This document shows positions 53,338-63,050 of a DNA stretch of 64,000 nt, piece after piece; position 1 is the stretch's first letter; every line of letters begins with the position of its first letter. The DNA comes from Agromyces sp. H17E-10. GTDB lineage: Bacteria > Actinomycetota > Actinomycetes > Actinomycetales > Microbacteriaceae. Under the pieces are notes generated by a model. The model did no database searches. It saw nothing but the letters and a program-made list of their open reading frames with translations, and was not told the DNA's origin. Made by a program: the position numbers and the translations under genes. Where the stretch lies: assembly GCF_022919715.1 (NCBI RefSeq), contig NZ_CP095042.1, positions 3,720,001 to 3,784,000 on the forward strand, read 5' to 3'.

Positions 53338-56300
53338 CTATCTCAGCGCGGCGATCGAGCCGATCGTCGATCGGGCGAGGCGCAGCTGCCGTTCGTACGT
53401 CGCCGCGAAGACGACGAGCAGCACGCCGGCGACCCCGAGCCACAGCCACCACCAGACGGCCTCGTACAGCCACGAGACGGCCGGCCACAGCTGGACGACG
53501 GCGTGGACGAGCAGCACGACGCCGCCGAGCACGAACGGCGCCTGCAGCCGGCGGACCACCCCGAGCACGACGGCGATCGCCGCGGTGATGCCGAGCGCGA
53601 CGACGCGCCAGAGCTGCGGGTCGAGGAAGTCGGCGATCAGGGGCGGTACCAGCAGGATCGCGAGTCCGGCGCCCAACGCCGGCCAGCTCCGGAGCGAGGG
53701 TGAACGGCGGAGCTCGATCGCGCCCGCGACGATGAACGCGAGACCGATCGGCGTGGTCACGACATCGAACGGGTCGACCGTCGAGCTCGCGAGGGCGACG
53801 GCGCCGCCGACCGCGAGGATCCCTCGTGTCGTCCACACGGGAACAGGTCCGGCGAACGGGCGCCAGGTGACGGCGACCGTCGTGACGTGCGCCGCGGCGA
53901 CGAAGGGGAACAGCACCGCCGCCCGCAGGAGCGGCACATCGGCGGAGGCGATCGCGACGAGCGTCGGCACGCTCGCGAGCGCCAGTGATGCCGCGAGTCC
54001 GATCTCGGCGAGCGGCGCCGGCCGGGACGCCGACCGCGCCCAGACGCTCGCGGTGACGACGCCGACGACGAGCGCGACGGCCGGGAGCAGCTCGAGCGGA
54101 AGTCCGCTCGGCGAGGCCGCACCGACGGCGAGTGCGGTCCCGTGCACGAGGGCCGCCCCCGTCATCGCACCCCAGCCGATGACGACCACGAGCAGTCGGA
54201 CCGGCGCGCCGTGCGCGGTCTGCGGCAGGGCGCCGGCGAGGAGCGCGAGCACTGCGCCCACGGCCACGGTGACGAGCGCCCTCGGCTGCGAGTCGACGCT
54301 CGCGGCGACGCTCGGGAGCACGGCGATGGCCGCGCCGAGCCACATGATCGGCGTGCTCGCCGGGTCGCCGGTGCGCCGCGAGAACGCGGCACCGAGTGCA
54401 AGTGCGAGACCGACCGTGACGGTGACGAGGTCGACCGGGTCGACCCTCGACGAGAGGGCGGCGAGCCCCGCGAGCACGAGGAGGGCGCGGGTCGTCCAGG
54501 CGGACACCGGGCCGGCGAGGGGTCGGGCGTCGGTGAGAGTGCCGGCGACGTGCAGCACCCCGACGGCCGACAGCAGCACGAGCGCCCGCGAGACGGCGTG
54601 ATCGTCGACCGCGATCGCGAAGATCGTCGGCGTGCTCGCGGCCGCGATCGTTGCGGCGAACATCGCCTCGGCGACCCAGCCCGGCGTCGAGCGGAGCCGC
54701 GACCACACGACCGCGGAGAAGACGCCGACCGCGAGCGCTGCGACGGGCCAGAACTCGAGCGGCAGCGGGCTCTCGGAGCCGGTGATGAGGGCGGTGGCCC
54801 GGACCAGCGCGGCTCCGGTCGCCGCCGTCCACCCGGTGACGACGCCGAGCAGCCGCACGGGCACGCCGCGCGCAGACTCGGGCAGGAAGCTCGACGCGAG
54901 GGCGACGATCGCCCCGCCGGCCACGAGGACGAGGGTGCGGAGGTCGGAGTCGGCGGTCGACGCGACGCTCGGCAGTACCGCCACGCTCGCGGCCGATGCC
55001 AGGAGGGCCGTCCGGCCGGTCGCGCTCCGCGCCGTGGTCGGTCGGCGCCAGGTGATGAGCAGTGCGATCGCGACGAGCACGCCGGCGAGCGGCAGCGAGT
55101 AGGCCTCGACGTCGTCCACGCCCTCGCCGGCGAGCCAGGTCCAGATCGTGGCCACGGCGAGTCCCGCGCTGAGCCATGCGGCATGGCGTGCCGGCGCGTT
55201 CCCGCCGACGGGGTCTCCGTCGAGCGCCGCGAGCAGCACCGGGATGGGCGTCAGGATGAGCAGGACGAGCCACGGCTCGGCGACCGCCGCGAGCATCGGG
55301 CCGACGATCACTGCCATCACGACGCAGCAGCCGACGACCGCGAGCGAGACGACCCAGCCGGTCCTGACCGGTCGATCGGCGGGAGCGGCGAAGACGTGTG
55401 CAAAGGCCGCGGCGGCGAGCACGGCACCGGCCGCGCCGTAGAGCGCGAACTCGCTGCCCGCCCACTCCGAGACTGCAGCGATGACGGCGCCGACGAGGGT
55501 CACCGGGGTCAGAGCGGCGAAGACGATGCGGAGGGGGGCTGCGACGCCGCGTGCGAAGGCCCAGAGCACTCCGGCGCCCGTGAAGAGTGCCGGCGGAAGC
55601 CAGCGGAGGGTCTCCACCTCGCTGTCGAGTGCGAGCCAGAACAGGCCGACGACCGCGGCGAACAGCAGGGGCGTCGTGAACGCGAGCCGGTCGGCTGCGG
55701 TCCCGATCCGTGCGAGCGACCCGATGAGGAGGAGCGAGGACGCGACGGTGCCGAGCCACACCGGGACGGCGTCCCAGGGCTGAACGGCGTCGAGGTCGGC
55801 GGCGACGAACCAGGCGGGCAACGATGCGGACGCGAACGCCACGAGGGCGGCGGCCGCAGCGACGTGCGCGGCACCGAACCAGTCGAGCTCGGGCTCGGGC
55901 CAGACCCTCGACGCGAGCAGGCGCCCGGCGATCAGAAGCAGGAGCAGACCGGCGATCGCCCAGGGCCAGGTAGCGGCATCCGCGTAGCCGATCGCGAGCG
56001 CGATCGTCGCGGCGAGGGCGCCGCCACCGGCCAGGACGGGTCGGAGACCGGGCGCCGGGAACGAACGGGATGCGACGGCGAGCGTGCCGGCCGCGATGGC
56101 GAGCAGGAGACCGGTGGCGGCGCCAGCGGACTCCAGGACCGCCCCGGCGACCGACCCGCAGCCGAGCAGTGCGCCGACCGGAAGCGCGATCCATCGGCGC
56201 GGGCTGCCCAGAACTACGACGACGACGAGTACGCCGACCGCCACCACGAGGAGCGCGAGCACGGTGGACCACTCGAAGCCCGGCTCGACCCACGTTCCCG

Positions 56301-57831
56301 CGACGGGTCGTGCGCGCCAGGGCGGGATGGCGCTCGCGAGGCGTTCGGCGATCAGGCTGCAACCGAGGACGAGGCCGGGGATCGCGGCGATGACGGCGAT
56401 CGCGCCGGCGCCGATGAACCCGAGCACAGCGTCCCGTAGGCGGGAACCGTGCGCAGCGCCCGCCTCCGGTCGGGTCCGCCGCACCCACCACGCTGCGAGG
56501 CCGAGCACGCCGCCGGCCGCGGCCGGGGCGATCCAGAGCGCATCCTGGGGGCGCACCTCGGCCGCGATCGCGGCCGTCGGGGCGAGCGCTGCGGCGACGC
56601 CCGCTGCTGCGGCGGCGACGCCGGCCCACCAGTCCGACGCAGTGGAGCGGCGTTCGAGCACCACGAGCGCGACACCCCACAGCACCGCGCAGGCGCCGAA
56701 GGTGACGAGCTGATGCCACGGGAGTGATGGCAGGGCCCAGTCCGCAGCGAACATCGCGACGGCGCCGGCGCCGAAGCCGGCGGACATGAGGATCGTCCGC
56801 TCGATGGACGGGGTGAGGAACGCCGCACCGATGCCGAGCAGCCCTGCAGCGATGGCGCCGGCCCAGACGCCGGTGGCGGGCTCCGATTCGGGAGCGCCCT
56901 GGAAGACGAGCAGGAACACCGCGACCGGGGCCACGCCCGCCGCCGCGAACCCGGGGATCCGCAGGCCGCTGAGCGCGCGCGTCCCGGCGAGCAGTGCCGC
57001 GACGACGAGGAGCGCCCCGCCGGTGTAGCCGGCGGCATCGAGCCGTTCGGTGCCGAACAGCTCGTTCGCCCGGACGATCCAGACGTCGAGCAGCAGTAGC
57101 ACGACGGCGACGGAGGCGACGCCTTCGGCCGTTCCAGGCAGGCGACGGGCGCGAAGCAGCCATGCGATGCCGAGCACGACGACGCTCAGCACGGCGGTGA
57201 TCACCGAGCGCACCTCGAGGCTCGCGACGAGGTACGCGACGAACAGGAAGACGATCGCCGTCACCGAGATGAGGACGACGCCGAGGGTGAGCAGGAACAC
57301 CTGGATTCCCGACCGTCGGGGAGCGCCCGGCGTGCGGTCCTCGGCCGGCGCGGTCCTTGCCGCCGGAGCGGGCAGCGTGATCGGTTCGGGCGGCGCGATC
57401 GGGTCGGGCAGCGCGATCGGCTCGGGCGCTGCGACCGGTTCTGGCGCGGCGACCGGCGCGGGGAGCTCGACCGGTACGGACACGGCGGCCGGTTCGGGAA
57501 GGTCGATCGATGGGGCCGCCGCGACGGCACTCGCCGCCGCGACGCTCGCCGACCGGGCCGCCTCCTGCGAACGCCGTGCCGCCGCCTGGGCGACGAAGAC
57601 CTCGCCGAGCAGCACCTGCCGGTCGGACTCCGCGTCGCGCACCCGCGTGCCGGCAGCGAGCAGTCGCACGGCGTCGGGCGTCGCCAGGTCGAGTCCGCAG
57701 ACGAGGCAGCGGGGTTCGACGAGGAGTTCGAAGCAGGCGGGGCAGCGCGTCGTATCGGCGAAGTACGCCGGTTCGGTCGGCCATCGACGGAGGCCGGGGC
57801 TCGTCGCTCGGGCGGCGGGGCTGTCGGTCAT
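53338..57831 (-). CDS. Giant SCO7613-type polytopic membrane protein
   Basis: Length 1497 aa from ATG 57831 (GTG 57837 possible). An N-terminal zinc ribbon CPACFELLVEPRCLVCGLDL (about 30-49) is followed by an Ala-rich helix, a Pro/Ala/Glu repeat stretch (units such as APEPVAAPEPIALPDPI, about 115-165) and more than 30 predicted helices to the C-terminus. The later part shows internal similarity between blocks (for example VLPSVASTADSDLRTLVLVA and VLPSVAASVDSQPRALVTVA). Matches the large actinobacterial SCO7613 C-terminal-domain proteins. Function unknown. Single gene between tRNA-Gly and tRNA-Pro. Confidence 0.85.
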   Translation of the reverse strand: MTDSPAARATSPGLRRWPTEPAYFADTTRCPACFELLVEPRCLVCGLDLATPDAVRLLAAGTRVRDAESDRQVLLGEVFVAQAAARRSQEAARSASVAAASAVAAAPSIDLPEPAAVSVPVELPAPVAAPEPVAAPEPIALPDPIAPPEPITLPAPAARTAPAEDRTPGAPRRSGIQVFLLTLGVVLISVTAIVFLFVAYLVASLEVRSVITAVLSVVVLGIAWLLRARRLPGTAEGVASVAVVLLLLDVWIVRANELFGTERLDAAGYTGGALLVVAALLAGTRALSGLRIPGFAAAGVAPVAVFLLVFQGAPESEPATGVWAGAIAAGLLGIGAAFLTPSIERTILMSAGFGAGAVAMFAADWALPSLPWHQLVTFGACAVLWGVALVVLERRSTASDWWAGVAAAAAGVAAALAPTAAIAAEVRPQDALWIAPAAAGGVLGLAAWWVRRTRPEAGAAHGSRLRDAVLGFIGAGAIAVIAAIPGLVLGCSLIAERLASAIPPWRARPVAGTWVEPGFEWSTVLALLVVAVGVLVVVVVLGSPRRWIALPVGALLGCGSVAGAVLESAGAATGLLLAIAAGTLAVASRSFPAPGLRPVLAGGGALAATIALAIGYADAATWPWAIAGLLLLLIAGRLLASRVWPEPELDWFGAAHVAAAAALVAFASASLPAWFVAADLDAVQPWDAVPVWLGTVASSLLLIGSLARIGTAADRLAFTTPLLFAAVVGLFWLALDSEVETLRWLPPALFTGAGVLWAFARGVAAPLRIVFAALTPVTLVGAVIAAVSEWAGSEFALYGAAGAVLAAAAFAHVFAAPADRPVRTGWVVSLAVVGCCVVMAVIVGPMLAAVAEPWLVLLILTPIPVLLAALDGDPVGGNAPARHAAWLSAGLAVATIWTWLAGEGVDDVEAYSLPLAGVLVAIALLITWRRPTTARSATGRTALLASAASVAVLPSVASTADSDLRTLVLVAGGAIVALASSFLPESARGVPVRLLGVVTGWTAATGAALVRATALITGSESPLPLEFWPVAALAVGVFSAVVWSRLRSTPGWVAEAMFAATIAAASTPTIFAIAVDDHAVSRALVLLSAVGVLHVAGTLTDARPLAGPVSAWTTRALLVLAGLAALSSRVDPVDLVTVTVGLALALGAAFSRRTGDPASTPIMWLGAAIAVLPSVAASVDSQPRALVTVAVGAVLALLAGALPQTAHGAPVRLLVVVIGWGAMTGAALVHGTALAVGAASPSGLPLELLPAVALVVGVVTASVWARSASRPAPLAEIGLAASLALASVPTLVAIASADVPLLRAAVLFPFVAAAHVTTVAVTWRPFAGPVPVWTTRGILAVGGAVALASSTVDPFDVVTTPIGLAFIVAGAIELRRSPSLRSWPALGAGLAILLVPPLIADFLDPQLWRVVALGITAAIAVVLGVVRRLQAPFVLGGVVLLVHAVVQLWPAVSWLYEAVWWWLWLGVAGVLLVVFAATYERQLRLARSTIGSIAALR

Positions 57832-57922
57832 GGGCACACTCTGCCACGACGCCTCGGCGCCGACCTCGCACCATCCACAGGCGCGTGTCGGGGGCGCACC
57901 GCAGTGCCCTGCCCGTGTGCAG

Positions 57923-57928
57923 TAGACT
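57923..57928 (+). promoter_or_regulatory. -10 hexamer TAGACT upstream of tRNA-Pro
   Basis: TAGACT lies about 73 bp before the tRNA-Pro gene, in the region where the tRNA-tig transcript would begin. The -35 is uncertain. Confidence 0.4.
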
Positions 57929-58000
57929 TTCGGGGGTCCATCGGTCGACGCGTGCTTCAGGCATGCCCGCGCCGACGGTCCGACGAGTTGAGTCGCGACT

Positions 58001-58074
58001 CGGGGCGTAGCTCAGCTTGGTAGAGCGCCCGCTTTGGGAGCGGGAGGTCGCAGGTTCGAATCCTGTCGCCCCGA
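58001..58074 (+). tRNA. tRNA-Pro (TGG)
   Basis: Acceptor CGGGGCG/CGCCCCG, D arm GCTC..GAGC, anticodon stem CCCGC/GCGGG with loop TTTGGGA (anticodon TGG), T arm GCAGG TTCGAAT CCTGT, discriminator A. CCA is not encoded (ACG follows), unlike the three other tRNAs here. Confidence 0.96.
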
Positions 58075-58124
58075 CGAGTCGATCCGACTCGACACGAACT
58101 TCCACACAACAGGAGAACTTCCAC

Positions 58125-59576
58125 ATGCCGACCACTTCGGTTGAGAAGCTGAGCCCGACGCGCGCCAAGCTCACCATCTCGGTGACGCCCGAGGAGCTGA
58201 AGCCCAGCATCACCCACGCCTACAGCCACATCGCCGAGCAGGTCAACGTGCCCGGCTTCCGCAAGGGCAAGGTGCCGCCGCCCATCATCGACCAGCGCGT
58301 CGGCAAGGCCGCCGTGCTCGAGCACGCGGTCAACGAGGGCCTCGACGGCTTCTACCGCGCCGCGGTGGCCGAGCACGAACTGCGCCCGATGGGCCGCCCC
58401 GAGGCCGACATCGTCGAGTGGCCGAGCGAGAAGGACTTCTCCGGTGACCTGCTGCTCGCCATCGAGGTCGACGTGCGCCCCGAGATCGAGCTCCCCGCTT
58501 ATGACGGCATCGAGCTGACGGTCGACTCGGTCGAGGTCGGCGACGACGAGATCGAGGGCGAGCTCGAGCGCCTGCGCAGCCGCTTCGGCACCCTCATCAC
58601 GGTCGACCGCCCGGCGAAGACGGGCGACTTCGTCACCCTCGACCTCGTCGCCACGATCGACGGCACCGAGGTCGACAAGGCCAGCGGCATCTCGTACGAG
58701 CTCGGCTCGGGCGAGCTGCTCGAGGGCATCGACGAGGCGCTCGACACGCTGTCGGCCGACGAGTCGACCACGTTCTCGTCGAAGCTGCTCGGCGGCGACC
58801 ACGAGGGCGAGACCGCCGAGATCAGCGTCACCGTCACCGCCGTGAAGGAGCGCGAGCTCCCCGAGGCCGACGACGACTTCGCGCAGATCGCGAGCGAGTT
58901 CGACACCCTCGCCGAGCTCAAGGACTCGCTCAAGGAGCAGGCCGGCCGCAACAAGGTCTTCGGCCAGGGCAACCAGGCGCGCGACCTCCTCGTCGAGAAG
59001 CTCCTCGAGCTCGTCGACGTCCCCGTCGCACAGGGCGTCATCGACGACGAGGTGCACCGCCACCTCGAGAGCGAGAACCGCCTCGAGGACGACGAGCACC
59101 GCGCCGAGGTCGCCGAGGCGAGCGAGAAGGCGTTCAAGACGCAGATCCTGCTCGACGCGATCGCCGAGGCCGAGAAGGTCCAGGTCAGCCAGGAGGAGCT
59201 CACGCAGTACCTCGTGCAGGGCGCCGCCCAGTACGGCATGGACCCGAACGAGTTCGTCCAGATCCTCAGCCAGCAGGGTCAGATCCCCGCCATGGTCGGC
59301 GAGGTCGCGCGCAACAAGGCGCTCGCGATCGCGCTCGGCAAGGCGAAGGTGACGGATGCCGCGGGCAACGCCGTCGACCTCTCCGAGTTCACCGCCGTCG
59401 CCGGTGACGACGACGCCGAGGAGGCCGCTGAGGCTCCCGTCGAAGAGAAGAAGCCGGCCGCCAAGAAGCGCGCCCCGAAGAAGGCCGCCGCCGAGGAGGC
59501 TCCCGTCGAGGAGGCCGCCGAGGAGAAGAAGCCGGCCGCCAAGAAGCGCGCCGCCAAGAAGGCCGACGCCGAGTAA
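58125..59576 (+). CDS. tig: Trigger factor
   Basis: Ribosome-bound chaperone and peptidyl-prolyl isomerase. Length 483 aa. Ribosome-binding motif [14 protein letters not shown] (about 44-57), PPIase FKBP domain (about 155-245, [20 protein letters not shown]), helical arm domain (about 250-420). The C-terminal tail (about 430-483) is unusual: alternating acidic and Lys-Ala-rich blocks with [14 protein letters not shown] and [19 protein letters not shown] 9-13 nt before the ATG. It heads the tig-TPR-clpP neighbourhood, as in many bacteria. Confidence 0.95.
   Translation: MPTTSVEKLSPTRAKLTISVTPEELKPSITHAYSHIAEQVNVPGFRKGKVPPPIIDQRVGKAAVLEHAVNEGLDGFYRAAVAEHELRPMGRPEADIVEWPSEKDFSGDLLLAIEVDVRPEIELPAYDGIELTVDSVEVGDDEIEGELERLRSRFGTLITVDRPAKTGDFVTLDLVATIDGTEVDKASGISYELGSGELLEGIDEALDTLSADESTTFSSKLLGGDHEGETAEISVTVTAVKERELPEADDDFAQIASEFDTLAELKDSLKEQAGRNKVFGQGNQARDLLVEKLLELVDVPVAQGVIDDEVHRHLESENRLEDDEHRAEVAEASEKAFKTQILLDAIAEAEKVQVSQEELTQYLVQGAAQYGMDPNEFVQILSQQGQIPAMVGEVARNKALAIALGKAKVTDAAGNAVDLSEFTAVAGDDDAEEAAEAPVEEKKPAAKKRAPKKAAAEEAPVEEAAEEKKPAAKKRAAKKADAE
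59445..59552 (+). repeat. 30-bp in-frame repeats in tig tail
   Basis: 59445-59474 and 59523-59552 are identical (30 bp), with a 78-bp period (26 codons). Each encodes [10 protein letters not shown]. They lie within the 3' end of tig. Confidence 0.9.
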
Positions 59577-59596
59577 TCGACGATCGAACCGTGGTG

Positions 59597-59627
59597 AGCG
59601 GGGCCGGGCGTTTCGCCCGGCCCCGCT
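59597..59627 (+). terminator. Terminator after tig
   Basis: GCGGGGCCGGGCG pairs with CGCCCGGCCCCGC around a TTT loop, 21 bp after the tig stop. Strong stem, minimal U-tract. Confidence 0.8.
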
Positions 59628-59646
59628 TCGCGTACCGGGAGGCATC

Positions 59647-60132
59647 ATGACGAACGACTGGCAGCGCCGCGTCGACGCGGTCTGGGACGCCGCCGGCGGG
59701 CTCGGCGACGACGAGGTGATCCGGCGCATCGACGCACTCGCCGACGAACGGCCCGATGGCGACCCGCTCGCCCTCTTCGAGCGAGCCGGCGCCCGCGACT
59801 CGGCCGGGCTCGAGGCCGAGGCCGAACGGCTCTACCGTCGCGCCATCGACGCCGGACTCTCCGGCTCCGAGCGCGTGCAGGCCCAGATCCAGCTCGCCTC
59901 GACGGTGCGCAACCTCGGGCGCCCGCTCGAGTCGATCGCCCTCCTCGTCGCGATCGAGCCCGAGTCGGGCGACCTTCGCGACGCCGTCGCGGCATTCCGC
60001 GCGCTCGCACTCATCGACGCGGGAGACGCCCGCCACGCGGCATCCGTCGCCCTCGCGGCGCTCGCCCCGCATCTCGCCCGGTACCGCGTGTCGGTCGCCG
60101 CGTACGCGGAGGGGCTCACGGCATCCGCCTAG
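59647..60132 (+). CDS. Tetratricopeptide-like protein
   Basis: Length 161 aa, all-helical. Repeated helix pairs resemble a TPR_5-type domain: [61 protein letters not shown] and [20 protein letters not shown]. No signal or membrane segment. Probably a protein-interaction module. The 3' end overlaps a ClgR-box-like site for clpP1. Function unknown. Confidence 0.8.
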   Translation: MTNDWQRRVDAVWDAAGGLGDDEVIRRIDALADERPDGDPLALFERAGARDSAGLEAEAERLYRRAIDAGLSGSERVQAQIQLASTVRNLGRPLESIALLVAIEPESGDLRDAVAAFRALALIDAGDARHAASVALAALAPHLARYRVSVAAYAEGLTASA

Positions 60133-60139
60133 GGCGAAC
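60126..60139 (-). promoter_or_regulatory. ClgR-box-like site upstream of clpP1P2
   Basis: On the minus strand it reads GTTCGC-CCTAG-GCG, matching the GTTCGC-N5-GCG consensus described for ClgR in Streptomyces. It sits just upstream of the expected -35 region, a usual activator position. An additional GCGAAC-N6-GTTCGC inverted repeat covers 60134-60151. Confidence 0.6.
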
Positions 60140-60166
60140 AGCGGAGTTCGCGCGCGTTGCAACGGA

Positions 60167-60172
60167 TAGATT
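60167..60172 (+). promoter_or_regulatory. -10 hexamer TAGATT for clpP1P2
   Basis: TAGATT lies 35 bp before the clpP1 ATG. The poorly conserved -35 fits activator dependence. Confidence 0.5.
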
Positions 60173-60206
60173 CGATTCCAACGCGACAACCGAAACGGAG
60201 CGACAC

Positions 60207-60791
60207 ATGGCCGAACCGACACCAGGCACGGGTGTTTTCGATCGACTGCTGAAGGACCGCATCATCTGGCTTGGCTCCGAGGTGCGCGACGAGAACGCGA
60301 ACGAGATCGCGGCCAAGCTGCTGCTGCTCGCCGCGGAGGATCCCAAGAAGGACATCTACCTCTACGTGAACTCGCCCGGCGGCTCGATCACCGCGGGCAT
60401 GGCGATCTACGACACCATGCAGTTCGTGCCGAACGACATCGTCACCGTCGGCATCGGCATGGCCGCCTCGATGGGCCAGCTGCTGCTGACGGCGGGCACG
60501 AAGGGCAAGCGGTACATCACGCCGAACGCCCGGGTGCTCCTCCACCAGCCGCACGGCGGCTTCGGCGGCACCGCGAGCGACATCCAGACGCAGGCGCAGC
60601 TCATCCTCGACATGAAGCGCCGCCTCGCCGAGATCACGGCCGCGCAGACCGGCAAGTCCGTCGAGCAGATCAACGCCGACGGCGACCGCGACCGCTGGTT
60701 CAACGCGCAGGAGGCCCTGGAGTACGGCTTCGTCGACCACATCCGCGAGTCGGCGCTCGACGTCGCCGGCGGCGGCGGGACCCAGGCGTAG
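60207..60791 (+). CDS. clpP1: ATP-dependent Clp protease proteolytic subunit ClpP1
   Basis: Serine protease barrel subunit. Length 194 aa. Catalytic triad Ser88 (GMAASMGQ), His113 (LLHQPHGG) and Asp162 (DRDRWF), with the expected spacing. Closest in wording to mycobacterial ClpP1 ([26 protein letters not shown]). Works as a hetero-oligomer with ClpP2, fed by ClpX or ClpC. CGGAG ribosome binding site upstream. 26 bp before clpP2. Confidence 0.96.
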   Translation: MAEPTPGTGVFDRLLKDRIIWLGSEVRDENANEIAAKLLLLAAEDPKKDIYLYVNSPGGSITAGMAIYDTMQFVPNDIVTVGIGMAASMGQLLLTAGTKGKRYITPNARVLLHQPHGGFGGTASDIQTQAQLILDMKRRLAEITAAQTGKSVEQINADGDRDRWFNAQEALEYGFVDHIRESALDVAGGGGTQA

Positions 60792-60817
60792 GCAGCGAGA
60801 GAAGAGAGAACGTCAGA

Positions 60818-61486
60818 ATGAACATCCCTGCTTTCGGTGGCACCGCCTTCAACGGCGTGCAGGCGCCGGGCTCGCGCTACATCCTGCCGAGCTTCGAGGA
60901 GCGCACCGCCTACGGCTACAAGCGCCAGGACCCGTACGCGAAGCTCTTCGAGGACCGCATCATCTTCCTCGGCGTGCAGGTCGACGACGCCTCGGCCGAC
61001 GACATCATGGCCCAGCTCCTGGTGCTCGAGTCGATGGACCCCGACCGCGACATCATCCTCTACATCAACTCTCCCGGTGGCTCGTTCACCGCGATGACGG
61101 CGATCTACGACACGATGCAGTACATCCGTCCGCAGATCCAGACCGTGGTGCTCGGCCAGGCGGCCTCCGCCGCGGCGGTCATCGCCGCGGCGGGCACGCC
61201 CGGCAAGCGCCTCGCGCTGCCGAACGCGCGTGTGCTCATCCACCAGCCGGCGATGGGCGAGGCGGGCCACGGCCAGGCGAGCGACATCGAGATCCAGGCT
61301 GCCGAGATCCTCCGCATGCGCACGTGGCTCGAAGAGACGCTCGCGCGTCACTCGAACCGCGACCAGCAGCAGGTGCACGACGACATCGACCGCGACAAGA
61401 TCCTCTCGGCCGAGGAGGCGCTCGACTACGGCCTCATCGACCAGGTGCTCACCTCGCGCAAGACCCTCCCGGCGATCGGGCGCTGA
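60818..61486 (+). CDS. clpP2: ATP-dependent Clp protease proteolytic subunit ClpP2
   Basis: Second ClpP ring subunit. Length 222 aa. Triad Ser117 (GQAASAAA), His142 (LIHQPAMG) and Asp193 (DRDKIL). The N-terminus RYILPSFEERTAYGYKRQDP is the ClpP2-type extension. AGAGAGAA lies upstream. Co-transcribed with clpP1 and closed by a strong hairpin. Confidence 0.96.
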   Translation: MNIPAFGGTAFNGVQAPGSRYILPSFEERTAYGYKRQDPYAKLFEDRIIFLGVQVDDASADDIMAQLLVLESMDPDRDIILYINSPGGSFTAMTAIYDTMQYIRPQIQTVVLGQAASAAAVIAAAGTPGKRLALPNARVLIHQPAMGEAGHGQASDIEIQAAEILRMRTWLEETLARHSNRDQQQVHDDIDRDKILSAEEALDYGLIDQVLTSRKTLPAIGR

Positions 61487-61502
61487 GCGCGTTTCGACGG
61501 GT

Positions 61503-61540
61503 ACGGATGCCTCGGCCGGATGATCGGCCGAGGCATCCGT
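61503..61540 (+). terminator. Terminator after clpP2
   Basis: ACGGATGCCTCGGCC pairs with GGCCGAGGCATCCGT around an 8-nt loop, 16 bp after the clpP2 stop, followed by CGTTCT. It separates clpP1P2 from clpX transcription. Confidence 0.8.
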
Positions 61541-61558
61541 CGTTCTGATCACGCGCCG

Positions 61559-61572
61559 GTTCGCGACCGGCG
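61559..61572 (+). promoter_or_regulatory. ClgR-box-like site upstream of clpX
   Basis: GTTCGC-GACCG-GCG followed by AAAC: exact match to GTTCGC-N5-GCG. It lies between the clpP2 terminator and the clpX -10. Confidence 0.6.
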
Positions 61573-61627
61573 AAACGCCTCGCGTGTCGAATCCCGCGCG
61601 CTACGCCGCAACCGCGCGAAGTCGGGC

Positions 61628-61633
61628 TAGGCT
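61628..61633 (+). promoter_or_regulatory. -10 hexamer TAGGCT for clpX
   Basis: TAGGCT lies 29 bp before the clpX ATG. A GAGGAGGG ribosome binding site follows. Confidence 0.5.
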
Positions 61634-61662
61634 CGGAACAGGCTCGTCGAGAGGAGGGTGCG

Positions 61663-62940
<1,278 letters not shown>

Positions 62941-62958
62941 CGGCGTCCGAAGCCGACG

Positions 62959-62995
62959 AGCGGGCCCCGACACCATGACGGTGTCGGGGCCCGCT
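62959..62995. terminator. Bidirectional terminator between clpX and sepH
   Basis: AGCGGGCCCCGACACC pairs perfectly with GGTGTCGGGGCCCGCT (16 bp) around ATGAC. It lies between convergent genes. Confidence 0.8.
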
Positions 62996-63050
62996 CTCGT
63001 CGTGCTGTGCGGCCGCTCGGCGCGTCATCCGCGCCCCGGGCGGCGAGCCG

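Noticed and set aside
53225..58213. 1662-aa minus-strand open frame across tRNA-Gly, the giant membrane protein and tRNA-Pro
   Set aside because: It is a shifted frame of the real gene and crosses two tRNA genes; extreme Arg content and no domain.
60207..61486. Tandem clpP duplication as an anomaly
   Set aside because: clpP1-clpP2 pairs are the normal arrangement in actinobacteria.
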